DNA of 34,538 nt from an uncultured Planctomycetaceae bacterium. Lineage in GTDB: Bacteria > Planctomycetota > Planctomycetia > Planctomycetales > Planctomycetaceae. Below the pieces are notes generated by a model. The model was not told the origin of the DNA, did not search any database, and was given only the letters and a program-made list of their open reading frames with translations. This document shows, in pieces, positions 1 through 9,200 of this stretch (position 1 is the first letter of the stretch; the number at the start of each line of letters is the position of its first letter). Made by a program: the position numbers and the translations under genes. The stretch spans positions 1-34,538 of the forward strand of contig CAIXQV010000386.1 in assembly GCA_903921605.1 (NCBI GenBank), given 5' to 3'.

Positions 1-866
1 AGGGCCAGATCGAGGTTGTCACCTCCCAATAGCAAATGATCGCCTACGGCAACTCGATGAAACTGCAGACGCCCTTCGTCGCCGGCTCGAACATGGATCA
101 GACTGAAGTCCGAAGTGCCGCCGCCAATATCACAAACCAGAATCTTCTGCCCTGGAGAAACCGACTGCTCCCATTCGTCACGATGCGCATCCACCCACGA
201 ATAAAATGCAGCCTGCGGTTCTTCCAACAGGACTACTCGCGGAAGTCCCGCCAGACGTGCGGACGCCACGGTCAGTTCCCGCGCGACTTCATCGAAAGAC
301 GCAGGGATAGTCAGAACGACATCCTGCTGCTCCAGTGGATGGGCCGGATATTTTGAGTTCCATGCCTCACGCAGATGCCGCAAATAACTGGCACTGACTT
401 CTACTGGCGACATGCGTTGCACGTCGGCGGCCCCATGCCACGGTAACAACGCGGCTTTGCGATCGACTCCGTTATGGCACAGCCATGACTTCGCCGATTC
501 GATCATGCGACCAGGAATCGTGCGGCCGTGATCTCTGGCAAACTGGCCGACGAGAGAGGTCGGAGCAGTCTCAGCACCGGACCACGGCAGACGAGTTGCT
601 CCGGTCGACCGTTCTTCCGGAAGCGCTTCGTAGTAAAACGAGGGCAACGTCTCGAGATTCTCAACTTGTCCCGGACCGACGATCTGAGGAATCGCGAACG
701 TTTCAATCCGCCAGTTCGGAGATTGAGTGTCAACGTAACAGAGCGCTGAGTTCGTCGTGCCAAGGTCAATCCCGGCCACAAAACGAGGTCGCTGAGGTTC
801 CTCGTTCGCTGTCGAAGTCGGAGTCAGAGCTGGATCAGTCACGATTCGATCATTTACGCTTGCCAC
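1..866 (-). CDS. Hsp70 (DnaK-like) family chaperone, 3' end outside the window
   Basis: This is the N-terminal 288 residues of an actin-fold ATPase of the Hsp70 family. The reading frame stays open to the window edge. Visible motifs are the phosphate-1 loop GIDLGTTNS (residues about 32-40), the PASFDEVARELT segment, LLEEPQAAFY, the phosphate-2 loop CDIGGGTSDF, and GGDNLDLAL at the window edge. The fold and ATP site are established for the family. The client here is unknown. A GTG at 866 is chosen as start because a GGAGAAGG tract lies about 10 bases upstream; a GTG at 842 is the alternative, and an in-frame stop lies further upstream. A non-conserved N-terminal tail of about 30 residues precedes the fold, unlike housekeeping DnaK. 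The gene lies 61 bases behind the short SecA gene on the same strand, so co-transcription is likely. Confidence 0.9.
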   Translation of the reverse strand, partial: MASVNDRIVTDPALTPTSTANEEPQRPRFVAGIDLGTTNSALCYVDTQSPNWRIETFAIPQIVGPGQVENLETLPSFYYEALPEERSTGATRLPWSGAETAPTSLVGQFARDHGRTIPGRMIESAKSWLCHNGVDRKAALLPWHGAADVQRMSPVEVSASYLRHLREAWNSKYPAHPLEQQDVVLTIPASFDEVARELTVASARLAGLPRVVLLEEPQAAFYSWVDAHRDEWEQSVSPGQKILVCDIGGGTSDFSLIHVRAGDEGRLQFHRVAVGDHLLLGGDNLDLA

Positions 867-927
867 GAACTCCGCACCTTCTCCCGAACACTGTCGATTC
901 TCGAAGCCCCATCCCGGGCAACATTGG

Positions 928-2862
928 TTATCTTACGCTGCGAAGCAAGGAGTCACGAGCAATATCTCGCCGAAGCATGTTAACGCGAGCCGCATATTGC
1001 TGACGCTCGGCCGCCGCCTGAATTCTGTACAGTTGCGAACTGAAATCCGCATGAACTTCTGCGTTCTGGTCGGCTTCACGGCATAAAGCATTCGCCAGCC
1101 ACGGACCGTATTGAGCCACCAGCGTGTCTTCGGCCGAGACCAATATCTCCGCTGACCCCGGATCTCCCTGTCGTGCACAGCGGCCAATGAGCTGCCGATC
1201 CATACGTCCCGAGGTCTGGCATTCAGTCACAATCACATGCAAACCACCGCGCTGTCGCACGTCGTCATGCAGTTCGATATCTGTACCGCGTCCTGCCAGA
1301 TTGGTAGCGATCGTGATGGCCCCTGTGTGCCCGGCCTTGCTGACGATTTCCGCTTCGTCCGCGTTCTGAATTCCGTTCAGCAATTCAAAAGGAACATTGT
1401 GCGATTCCAGCCCACGCGCCAGGATCTCGCTGTCAGAGATCGAACGAGTTCCGATCAGGACAGCGCGCCCCTGGTTGCGACACGAGATCGCCGCTTCGAT
1501 CACAGCTGCATTCTTTGCAGCGGCATTCGCGAAGAATCGCGTCGAATAAACAACTCGCTGTGAAGGCACACGCAGCGGGATTTCTTCCACCTGCAGACTG
1601 TAGACATCGTGAAGTTCTCGTTCACAACCGACTGCCGTACCCGTCATGCCGGACAGATTCTCGTAGAGACGAAAGAATCGCTGGCGAGTCACCTGCGCGA
1701 CCGAGTATTTCTCGGCCACGATCTTCAGGTCCTGAGATGCCTCAATCGCCTGATGCAAACCGTCCTGCCACGATCGATCTTCAAAGATGCGTCCGGTCGT
1801 CTCATCGACAATTCGAACCTCGCCGTTCTGAACGACATAATGCACATCTCGACGAAACAGATAACTGGCACGCAGGGCCTGCTGCACATACTCCGTCCAT
1901 GGTCGAACCAGTTGCAGAACCGGAATCGCCACATCCTCGGCATAACATCGCCGCACTCCGGCTTCAGTCAGAGCAATGCGACCTGTAGAAGTCTCCAACA
2001 GGAATTCTTCGCCCTGTTTTAATTGCTCCGCCAGAGCCTTCGCTGTCAGATGAGCATCCGCATCCGGCGCGCGGTCATTGGAACCGAAGCTCAGCACCAG
2101 CGGAGAACTCGCATCGTCGATGAGAACGCTGTCCGCTTCGTCCACGACCGCATAAATCAGACCACGTTGCATCGTCAGTCGTTGCGAAGAGGACGCCGGA
2201 TCAAGCTGCCGCAGTAACCGTTCTCCCGGGCGTTCCTGAGCCTGCTGTCGCAGCGTGAGCTGATCACGCAGATAATCGAAGCCGAATTCATGGCCCGTTC
2301 CGTACGTGATATCAGCATCGTAGGCCGGCGTCTTCTTGACGGCATCTGTTCGTTCAGGCAACAACGCCACGGTCAATCCCAGCCTCACCGCCACAGAAGC
2401 CGCAAGCCGTTCATCGCGTTCCGCCAGATAGGTGTTCGGCGTGATTACATGGACACCTCGCCCAGCCATCGCAAGGTGGATCGCGGCCGTCAGCGCCACA
2501 AAGGTCTTGCCTTCACCGGTCTGCATTTGAGCGATACAGCGACGAGACATCGCCATGGCCGCGATCAACTGCACATCGTAGAGGCAGATTCCCTTCGATC
2601 GCCGGAGTGCTTCGTAAGCCAGAGCCAGCCCCGCAACCAGCAAATGAGGTTCGGATGGACGATGCCCCCGCGCCAGCTCTCTACGTACTTCGCCAACTTC
2701 GCCAATCAACTGCGATTCCGAAGCGGACTCCAGTGATTTCGCCAGCGCGCGGATATGCGGGATCAGTTCGCTGGAATTTGCATTCGCCAGAGATCTGGCA
2801 ACGCGGCTTTCGGCGAGTGCGTTCCCGGACGATTCGACTGCCTTCGCAGTTCGCCTGAACAT
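928..2862 (-). CDS. short SecA-family ATPase (accessory SecA-like)
   Basis: A 644-residue SecA homologue; housekeeping SecA is about 800-950 residues. Seen in order: Walker A with QTGEGKT (114-120), FDYLRD (195-200), Walker B DEAD (241-244), the cross-linking-domain segment with VDETTGR followed by GLHQAIEA (about 355-380), motif ATNLAGRGTDIEL (about 520), and GRCARQGDPGS (about 560). The chain stops after a helix matching the start of the helical scaffold domain, so most of that domain, the wing domain and the zinc-binding tail are missing. SecA proteins are ATP-driven motors that push proteins through SecYEG. A truncated paralogue is more likely an accessory motor or unfoldase, which is inference. 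It starts 3 bases after the stop of the TolC-like gene, so the two are probably one transcript. Confidence 0.93.
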   Translation of the reverse strand: MFRRTAKAVESSGNALAESRVARSLANANSSELIPHIRALAKSLESASESQLIGEVGEVRRELARGHRPSEPHLLVAGLALAYEALRRSKGICLYDVQLIAAMAMSRRCIAQMQTGEGKTFVALTAAIHLAMAGRGVHVITPNTYLAERDERLAASVAVRLGLTVALLPERTDAVKKTPAYDADITYGTGHEFGFDYLRDQLTLRQQAQERPGERLLRQLDPASSSQRLTMQRGLIYAVVDEADSVLIDDASSPLVLSFGSNDRAPDADAHLTAKALAEQLKQGEEFLLETSTGRIALTEAGVRRCYAEDVAIPVLQLVRPWTEYVQQALRASYLFRRDVHYVVQNGEVRIVDETTGRIFEDRSWQDGLHQAIEASQDLKIVAEKYSVAQVTRQRFFRLYENLSGMTGTAVGCERELHDVYSLQVEEIPLRVPSQRVVYSTRFFANAAAKNAAVIEAAISCRNQGRAVLIGTRSISDSEILARGLESHNVPFELLNGIQNADEAEIVSKAGHTGAITIATNLAGRGTDIELHDDVRQRGGLHVIVTECQTSGRMDRQLIGRCARQGDPGSAEILVSAEDTLVAQYGPWLANALCREADQNAEVHADFSSQLYRIQAAAERQQYAARVNMLRRDIARDSLLRSVR

Positions 2863-2865
2863 AAC

Positions 2866-5862
2866 TCAGAATCCATTTCCGAAGGAATGTCCGCCTACAC
2901 GGTTGGCTGGCTTTTGCGAAGCTGGTTTTACCGATTTGGGACGTTCGCCAACCGGTTGAGTCCATGAAACCGGAAGCTGATTACTGGCCGCTTCTGTAGG
3001 CAGAGCCAGTTCTTCGGCAGCAGGCAGAGTCGCAACTCGCGTTTGTCGAGCATTCATTTCGTTCGCGGTCTGTTCAGCGCGGGACGTCATCCATTCTGTT
3101 TCGCTGTTCTCCAGCTCCGGAGCATCATATCGCGACCGCAGCATTGTCCCGGTCGAACGTCGGAGTTGAATAATCGACAGCGAGTAAGACGTTTGTGCCT
3201 GAGCAAAAGCCGCCTCTTCATCGGCCAGACGTTCGTAGCCATCCAGCAGGTCTTCGAGCAGCAGGATGGATGATTCTTCGACATTGGGCAGAACATCGAA
3301 CCGATCCTGAAGATAGCTCACTTCATTCTGAGCCGCCACCATCGCCTGATACTTGCCCAGCAACTCACGCCAGGCCGTGTCAACTTCACGACTGGCGATT
3401 TCGACCTCTGTCAGCGACGTTTCGACGGTCGCCTTGAAGCTGTTAATTGCGCGTTTGAGTTCCCACTGACGTTGTTCAACCTTGGCCTTCGCCGCGCGGT
3501 TTCCAAGCGGAACTTCGAATTCCATCCCGACGGTATAACCCGGTCGTCCCTGAGTAAACTGATTGTTGAACGAGTCGACGAACTGAGCTTTGTTCTCCAG
3601 TCCGGCCACGTAGGAACTGACGATAAAGTCCAGCTTGGGCAGCATTTCGCTCTTGCTGACTCCCATGCGAACACCGGATGCCCGCATCTGTCGAATCGCA
3701 TGAGAAATATCCGGACGATTGACCAGAGCTTCCTGCAGAGATTCACGCAACCCCACTGGCAATGGAACCATGCTCGGGGCTTCCATCGGAGTGAATTCGA
3801 CAGCACCGCCATTCAGCATTTCGGGATCATTCACTAGCAGACGCAACTGAGATTCCGCGTTGCGAATATCTGTGACTGCTCGCTGCATTCTGGATTCGGC
3901 ACGAGCAACGGCCGCACGAGCACGCAGGATCTGACGCGGAATCGTGTCGACGCCGTGACGTCCTTCCAGTGTCTGCAGAACCTTCTGAGCAGACGAAAGC
4001 AGCTTCTGACGTTGGAAGAATTCTGCACGGGCTCTGTAGAGTTTCCAATACGCTTCGGCAACACCGTACAGATGTCGCTGCAATTCTTCGAGTGTTTCAT
4101 CACCCGATGAACTGGCATTGATACGAGCGAGAACAATTTGGCTCTGGTTGTACGCAACGCCCGACTGACTCATCAACGGTTGTCGGAAGCTGAGTTCGAG
4201 TCGTGATGTGGACTGCGGATTAGGAAGCAGGAAGCGAGAGTTGTTGTCCTGATATCCGAATTGTTGTGACAACTTCACTTCACCGCCCGCCGTCGTTCGG
4301 CGTTTCAACCCGCCAGACGAAACGGTATGATGATCCTCGAAACGACTATCGTTATTACCAGTTGTCAGCGTGTTTCCAATGGGATCGTTCAGGTCGTCGT
4401 ATTTGGCATTCAGGAATGTTCGCCAATCGAAGGTCGCTTCTTCCTGCTTCACAATTCGATGCTGGACTTCTGGATCCGCCTGAAGCACCTGAACCTGCGA
4501 GGAATAAATCAGAGCCTGCTGAACCAGCGTCGTCACATCGACTGAAATTGAACGTGGCGCGATTCCAGCTCGCTGTTGAACCAGACTATCCCACCACGCA
4601 CTGAAGTTTTCCGGAACCACGACGGAAGGAGCGGGAGTTGGCGATTGTTCCACGCCAGCCGGCAGCATTCCCGTGCGGCCCATGTACGGACCGATCCAGT
4701 TTGGAGCATCAGATTCGACGGTGGCTCGGAAGCCTGAAGTGCCCGGAGCTGGTCCTCGGCCGGAACCTCGCGGCGCGGGCGTTGCCTTGGTCGATCCCTG
4801 AACAGGTACAGCCGTCGAGCCGGGTGACAGTTCGACATGAGCCTCTGAACCGCTGGCTGACGGTGCGGTTGGAACGGGTGTCGATGGCCTTGAGTCCACA
4901 TCAGACCCGTTTGGAATCGTCAGATCTGATGGAGCGGCGTTCTGGATGTTCGCGGCATCCTGCATTCCTGCGAGACGAGTCGCTCGTCCCGGCGTACTCC
5001 CTGAAGTTCCAGGCACCGCCGCGCTGACAGAACCTCGCTGTGAACTTCCGCTGTGTGGTAAAGAGGCGACATCAGACGCCCCGACATAGTTGTAGCCTTG
5101 TCCCTGACGGCTATTCGATGCACCGCCGGCGAGACCGGAATGCCCGGCGCGAAGTGCTGGCATGGTCGAACTATGACTACCAGAAGTATCTCCAGCAGCG
5201 GATGTGCTTGCTGCGCCGTTGACAGGAACGCCGCGGCCAGAAGCTCCGAAGACGGGAGCCTGCAAAACTCCACGTTGGCCGGCCTTTGCAGAGTTCGCAG
5301 GAGCCAAAGATGCGGAGGCAGGACTACGTCGAACAGGAGGAGCAACCATGGGCCGAAAAGGAATGGATTGAACGGCTGAGTCTTTTCCACGGGGGCTAAT
5401 CACTATCCCTGAATCGTCGCTGGTGTTAGCTGCGGCCGCTTGATACGAGCCAGGCAAATCAGTGTTGGAGTTTCCTGCATTGGTCATGCCTGCGCTGGGC
5501 ATGCCTGCATTGGACTCTTGAAGGCCCGTCGTTGAGGACGTCGCGTACGAATCCGGTAGAACCTGAGCAGCGGACAACTCCATCCGGGCTGGCAACAGGG
5601 CTGTAGTCACCATTGTTGCAATGGCGGCCGAGGCAAGAATCGTTGCTGTTCTGCGCTCTTCCAGGCATTTGCGAAGCCATGTCACCAGTGTCGAGCACCG
5701 GGGAGTGGCTTCGAGGTTGCGGTTTTCCAGCAATGTATGAGACATGGACGGTTTCAGATCCGAATCAGATGATCGACCTGGAATTACGGGCACTCGTTTG
5801 CGTGCCCGCACAATGTCGGCGTCTGAAGGAATCGTCACAGGCGTCAAAATCCATCCAGCCAA
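2866..5862 (-). CDS. TolC-like outer-membrane efflux protein with long disordered N-terminal extension
   Basis: A 998-residue protein. Residues about 421-900 have the pattern of outer-membrane efflux proteins: long amphipathic helices rich in Ala, Arg, Glu and Gln in two repeats (for example AVARAESRMQRAVTDIRNAE), with strand segments such as RLELSFRQPL between them. TolC-type trimers form the outer-membrane duct of type I secretion and efflux machines. Before the duct domain lie a hydrophobic segment (72-91), a signal peptide or anchor, and then about 320 residues rich in Pro, Ser, Gly, Ala and Thr (about 100-420). Typical TolC proteins lack this. The C-terminal 100 residues are also polar and Pro-rich. 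The start could instead be Met-40 at 5745 (MSHTLLENRN), giving a more ordinary signal-peptide length; neither start has a strong ribosome site. It is first of three leftward genes. Confidence 0.9.
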   Translation of the reverse strand: MAGWILTPVTIPSDADIVRARKRVPVIPGRSSDSDLKPSMSHTLLENRNLEATPRCSTLVTWLRKCLEERRTATILASAAIATMVTTALLPARMELSAAQVLPDSYATSSTTGLQESNAGMPSAGMTNAGNSNTDLPGSYQAAAANTSDDSGIVISPRGKDSAVQSIPFRPMVAPPVRRSPASASLAPANSAKAGQRGVLQAPVFGASGRGVPVNGAASTSAAGDTSGSHSSTMPALRAGHSGLAGGASNSRQGQGYNYVGASDVASLPHSGSSQRGSVSAAVPGTSGSTPGRATRLAGMQDAANIQNAAPSDLTIPNGSDVDSRPSTPVPTAPSASGSEAHVELSPGSTAVPVQGSTKATPAPRGSGRGPAPGTSGFRATVESDAPNWIGPYMGRTGMLPAGVEQSPTPAPSVVVPENFSAWWDSLVQQRAGIAPRSISVDVTTLVQQALIYSSQVQVLQADPEVQHRIVKQEEATFDWRTFLNAKYDDLNDPIGNTLTTGNNDSRFEDHHTVSSGGLKRRTTAGGEVKLSQQFGYQDNNSRFLLPNPQSTSRLELSFRQPLMSQSGVAYNQSQIVLARINASSSGDETLEELQRHLYGVAEAYWKLYRARAEFFQRQKLLSSAQKVLQTLEGRHGVDTIPRQILRARAAVARAESRMQRAVTDIRNAESQLRLLVNDPEMLNGGAVEFTPMEAPSMVPLPVGLRESLQEALVNRPDISHAIRQMRASGVRMGVSKSEMLPKLDFIVSSYVAGLENKAQFVDSFNNQFTQGRPGYTVGMEFEVPLGNRAAKAKVEQRQWELKRAINSFKATVETSLTEVEIASREVDTAWRELLGKYQAMVAAQNEVSYLQDRFDVLPNVEESSILLLEDLLDGYERLADEEAAFAQAQTSYSLSIIQLRRSTGTMLRSRYDAPELENSETEWMTSRAEQTANEMNARQTRVATLPAAEELALPTEAASNQLPVSWTQPVGERPKSVKPASQKPANRVGGHSFGNGF

Positions 5863-6213
5863 ATGCGAATCTGTACACTCGGATTCCGAGGACTATTCGA
5901 CACGAGCCGACAATCCTGCCTGCCTTACCTCGTTGAACAGGAAAGGTTTTCCTGCAGCCGATTCTGCCGGTTTTTCTTTGTGCATCGAATCGGCATTCCC
6001 GCTGTCTGCAGTGGTTATTACCAGCAGGATGATCACACCGATCGTGCCGCGAGGTTCATTTTGGGAATCATGAAGGAGTCTGGTGGACTCTGCAGTCTGT
6101 GATCTAGGTTTGAGAATGCCGTATAGCGCCGGGTCAGGCCGGTGCTGCGCGTCCTGTGGAAAGCACGCTTCCCGCCGGCAACCTGAAAATGTCAAAGATT
6201 TCGGATTGTCTCA
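5863..6213. other. divergent intergenic region between the TolC-like gene and the giant surface-protein gene
   Basis: This 351-bp stretch separates two divergent genes and must hold both promoters. No convincing gene is visible. It contains a short perfect dyad (listed separately) and a GC-rich stretch near 6120-6180. An in-frame TGA at 6184 fixes the ATG at 6214 as the earliest possible ATG of the giant gene. I could not identify convincing -35/-10 pairs or Shine-Dalgarno sequences for either gene. Confidence 0.6.
5938..5954. repeat. 7-bp perfect inverted repeat in the divergent promoter region
   Basis: CAGGAAA and TTTCCTG are separated by GGT, forming a perfect 7-bp dyad with a 3-base centre. 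It lies 76 bases upstream of the start used for the TolC-like gene. It could be an operator; the spacing is too short for a good terminator hairpin and no T-tract follows. It could also be chance. Confidence 0.3.
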
Positions 6214-9200
6214 ATGGTATTCCGTCGCCGCAAATTGACTGATCGAGTCCAGACTGTTGTGGATGAAGTTCTGCATATGTTGCAGAGGGAAACACAGTCC
6301 GGATTTCAGCAGCACCGTCCTTCTGCGGTTCAGGCTGCGCGCCTGGAAGAACGAATCCTGATGAGCGCTTCGCCGATGGCTGTCGTCGCAGAAGGCGCAG
6401 TTCAGGCGGTCGACGCCAGTGTGGCTGTGATGGAAACACGCGTTGATTCCTCGACAGGATCCGACGTTGTCTTTGATGGGATTGTTGACGAAAACATTGC
6501 GTCCGAGGGCATCAATGAAGAGGGATACAGCGCGATCTCATCAGACGCGGGGAATCTGCTCGATCCGAATTCTGAAGCCGGGGCTCTCGATTCCAACGAG
6601 GCCTCTGGCCCCGAACTGATTGTGATTGACTACCGCGTTCAGGATGCGGATACGCTTCTGGAAGGTCTGCTGCGCGATGGCCGAGATGTTCGGCTGCTGC
6701 GGCTGGATGCGGACTTTGAGGGTCTCAGTCAGATCACCAATAAGGTGGAGCAGATTGGAAATGTTTCTGCCATCCACTTGTTGACCCACGGGCGGGACGG
6801 AGAAATTCTGCTCGGTTCAACACACCTGAATGCCACGACACTGTCCCAGCATGCGCCGGAACTACTGGCGTGGCAGCATACTTTTACGGCCAACGCGGAC
6901 CTGCTGATTTATGGCTGCGAAGTCGCAGAATCGGTGGAAGGGCAGGATTTTCTGGATTCGCTCAGTGCATTGACCGGCGCGGATCTCGCAGCGAGTTCAG
7001 ACGCGACCGGAGGATCGATCAGGGCTGCTGACTGGATTCTTGAATACAACATTGGTGAGATCGATCAGCCGGGAATTTTCTCTGCCACCGTGATGGATCG
7101 CTGGCAGCATAGTTTGGCTGTAGGCGGAACAGTCACGGTCACTACCACAAACGACGTGGTGGATGGCACTGTGACTTCGATTGCGGCATTGATCGCGAAT
7201 AAAGGCGCCGATGGCAGAATTTCACTGCGCGAAGCCATCCTTGCGGCCAATGCCAACAGTGATGTGGATGAGATTCTGCTTACGGCCGGTGAGTATCGTA
7301 TCCAGATCACAGGCAAAGACGACTCCGGGCTCAAAGGCGACTTTGATATCGCAGAAGGCGTCACGATTCGCGGAGCTGGCTCAAGCACGACGATTATCAA
7401 TGGCGGTTCAATCGATCGAGTCTTTGACCTTCGCGGCAATGCGTCCGCGACAGTGATCGGCGTGACGATTACCGGCGGCAATACAACGGAAGACGGTGGA
7501 GGGCTGCGTGTCACGAAGAATGCGGTGCTGACACTGAGCCAGGCGGTTGTGTCAGGAAACTCGACTACCAGGAAGGCCGGAGGACTCTTTAATGACGGTA
7601 CCGCGACTCTGACCGATGTGTCGATCGTCGGAAACCACTCCGGTTCAGACGGCGGGGGCATCGACAATTCAGGAGCCCTTGACCTCACGAACGTGACCAT
7701 TGCGGGCAATACGGCGAATCGTGGAGGTGGTCTGCATCATGCTGGAGCGGGCAGCACGCTTGAGATGACAAGCGTGACGGTCAGTGGCAATACCGCGACG
7801 ACTCAGGGTGGCGGCATTTATGCGGGACGAGATGCGTCATTGCTGAACGTGACGATAGCCAACAATGAAGCCACAGCGACCGGGGCGGGGATTTTTGTTC
7901 ATTCCTCTGTGGGCTCATTTACGGTTCGCAATACACTGTTGTCTGGCAATAAGTTAGCTAATGGAACGTCTGTCAACGTCTCCGGTTCTGTTACTTCATT
8001 AGGAAACAATCTGGACAGCGATGGCACAGCAGCCCTGAATCAGTCGTCGGATCTTTCCGGAGTGAATCCGCTTCTGCAGCCGCTCGCGAACAATGGCGGA
8101 TTCACGCAGACACATGCTTTGGCGTCCAACAGTGTCGCCCTTGATGCAGGCTCTTCAGCCGCCGCACCTGCACTCGACCAGCGCGGGTTTGCACGTGATC
8201 TGACCGCGGATATCGGGGCCTATGAGTTTGATCGAGTCTTTCTGACGACCAGTCAATTCAGCGTGAATTCCACCACGAGTGCGGATCAGGTGACATCGGC
8301 CGAGACGCGAGGAAGTCAGAACGCGATTGCTCGCGACCACGCCGGGAACTATGTCGTCGTTTGGAGCAGTAACGCGCAGGATGGTTCCGGCTGGGGTGTC
8401 TATGGGCGTCGCTTTGATGCAAGTGGGCAGCCGCTGAGCGGAGAGTTTCTTATCAACAGCGTAACGTCAGACAATCAGCAATGGGCCGGCGTTGCGGCTG
8501 ATCGCAATGGCAACTTTGTTGTTACCTGGACCAGCACTAATCAGGATGGAACAGCTCAGGGCGTTTATGCACGACGCTATTCTGCAGCAGGGGTTGCTCT
8601 GAGTGGTGAGTTTCTAGTCAACACCACCGCAACCGGCGTTCAGAAGAACTCCACCATCTCTATGAACTCCGCTGGCCAATTCGTAATCGCTTGGCAGGGA
8701 GAAGGCCCTGGCGACAGTTCCGGTGTCTTCTTCCGTCGCTATGCCGCGAATGGATCCGCCATCGATACGACGGACAAGAGAGCAAACGCTTCATCGACCG
8801 GCACGCAGATCAATCCTGGAGTTGCGATCGACGGGATCGGTAACATTGTGGTGCTCTGGCAGGACACAGCAAAGCTCTATTTCCAGAGGATTCTGACTTC
8901 CGAAAGTGACATCAATGGCACGTCCGGAACGTGGAGCACTTCCAGAGTTCAGATCGACAGTACACTGTCGACCAGTGATGCTCCGGCGCTTGCGATGGAC
9001 GCCGCCGGAAACTTCACAGTTGCCTATCGCGAGCAGACCATTCTGCCTGGCATCTGGGTGCGTGGATTTAATGCGAACGGAACACAAAAATATTCATGGT
9101 TTCAGGCCGCCAGTGGATCTGCAACGAGTCCCTCCATGGCGATGGCCGCCGACGGCCAGTTTATTTTGAGCTGGCAGAACACGGGCGATGGTGATGGAAC

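Noticed and set aside
485..1003. Long plus-strand open frames opposite the Hsp70 and SecA genes
   Set aside because: They are Arg/Ser-rich mirror frames of strongly supported minus-strand genes and show no domain.
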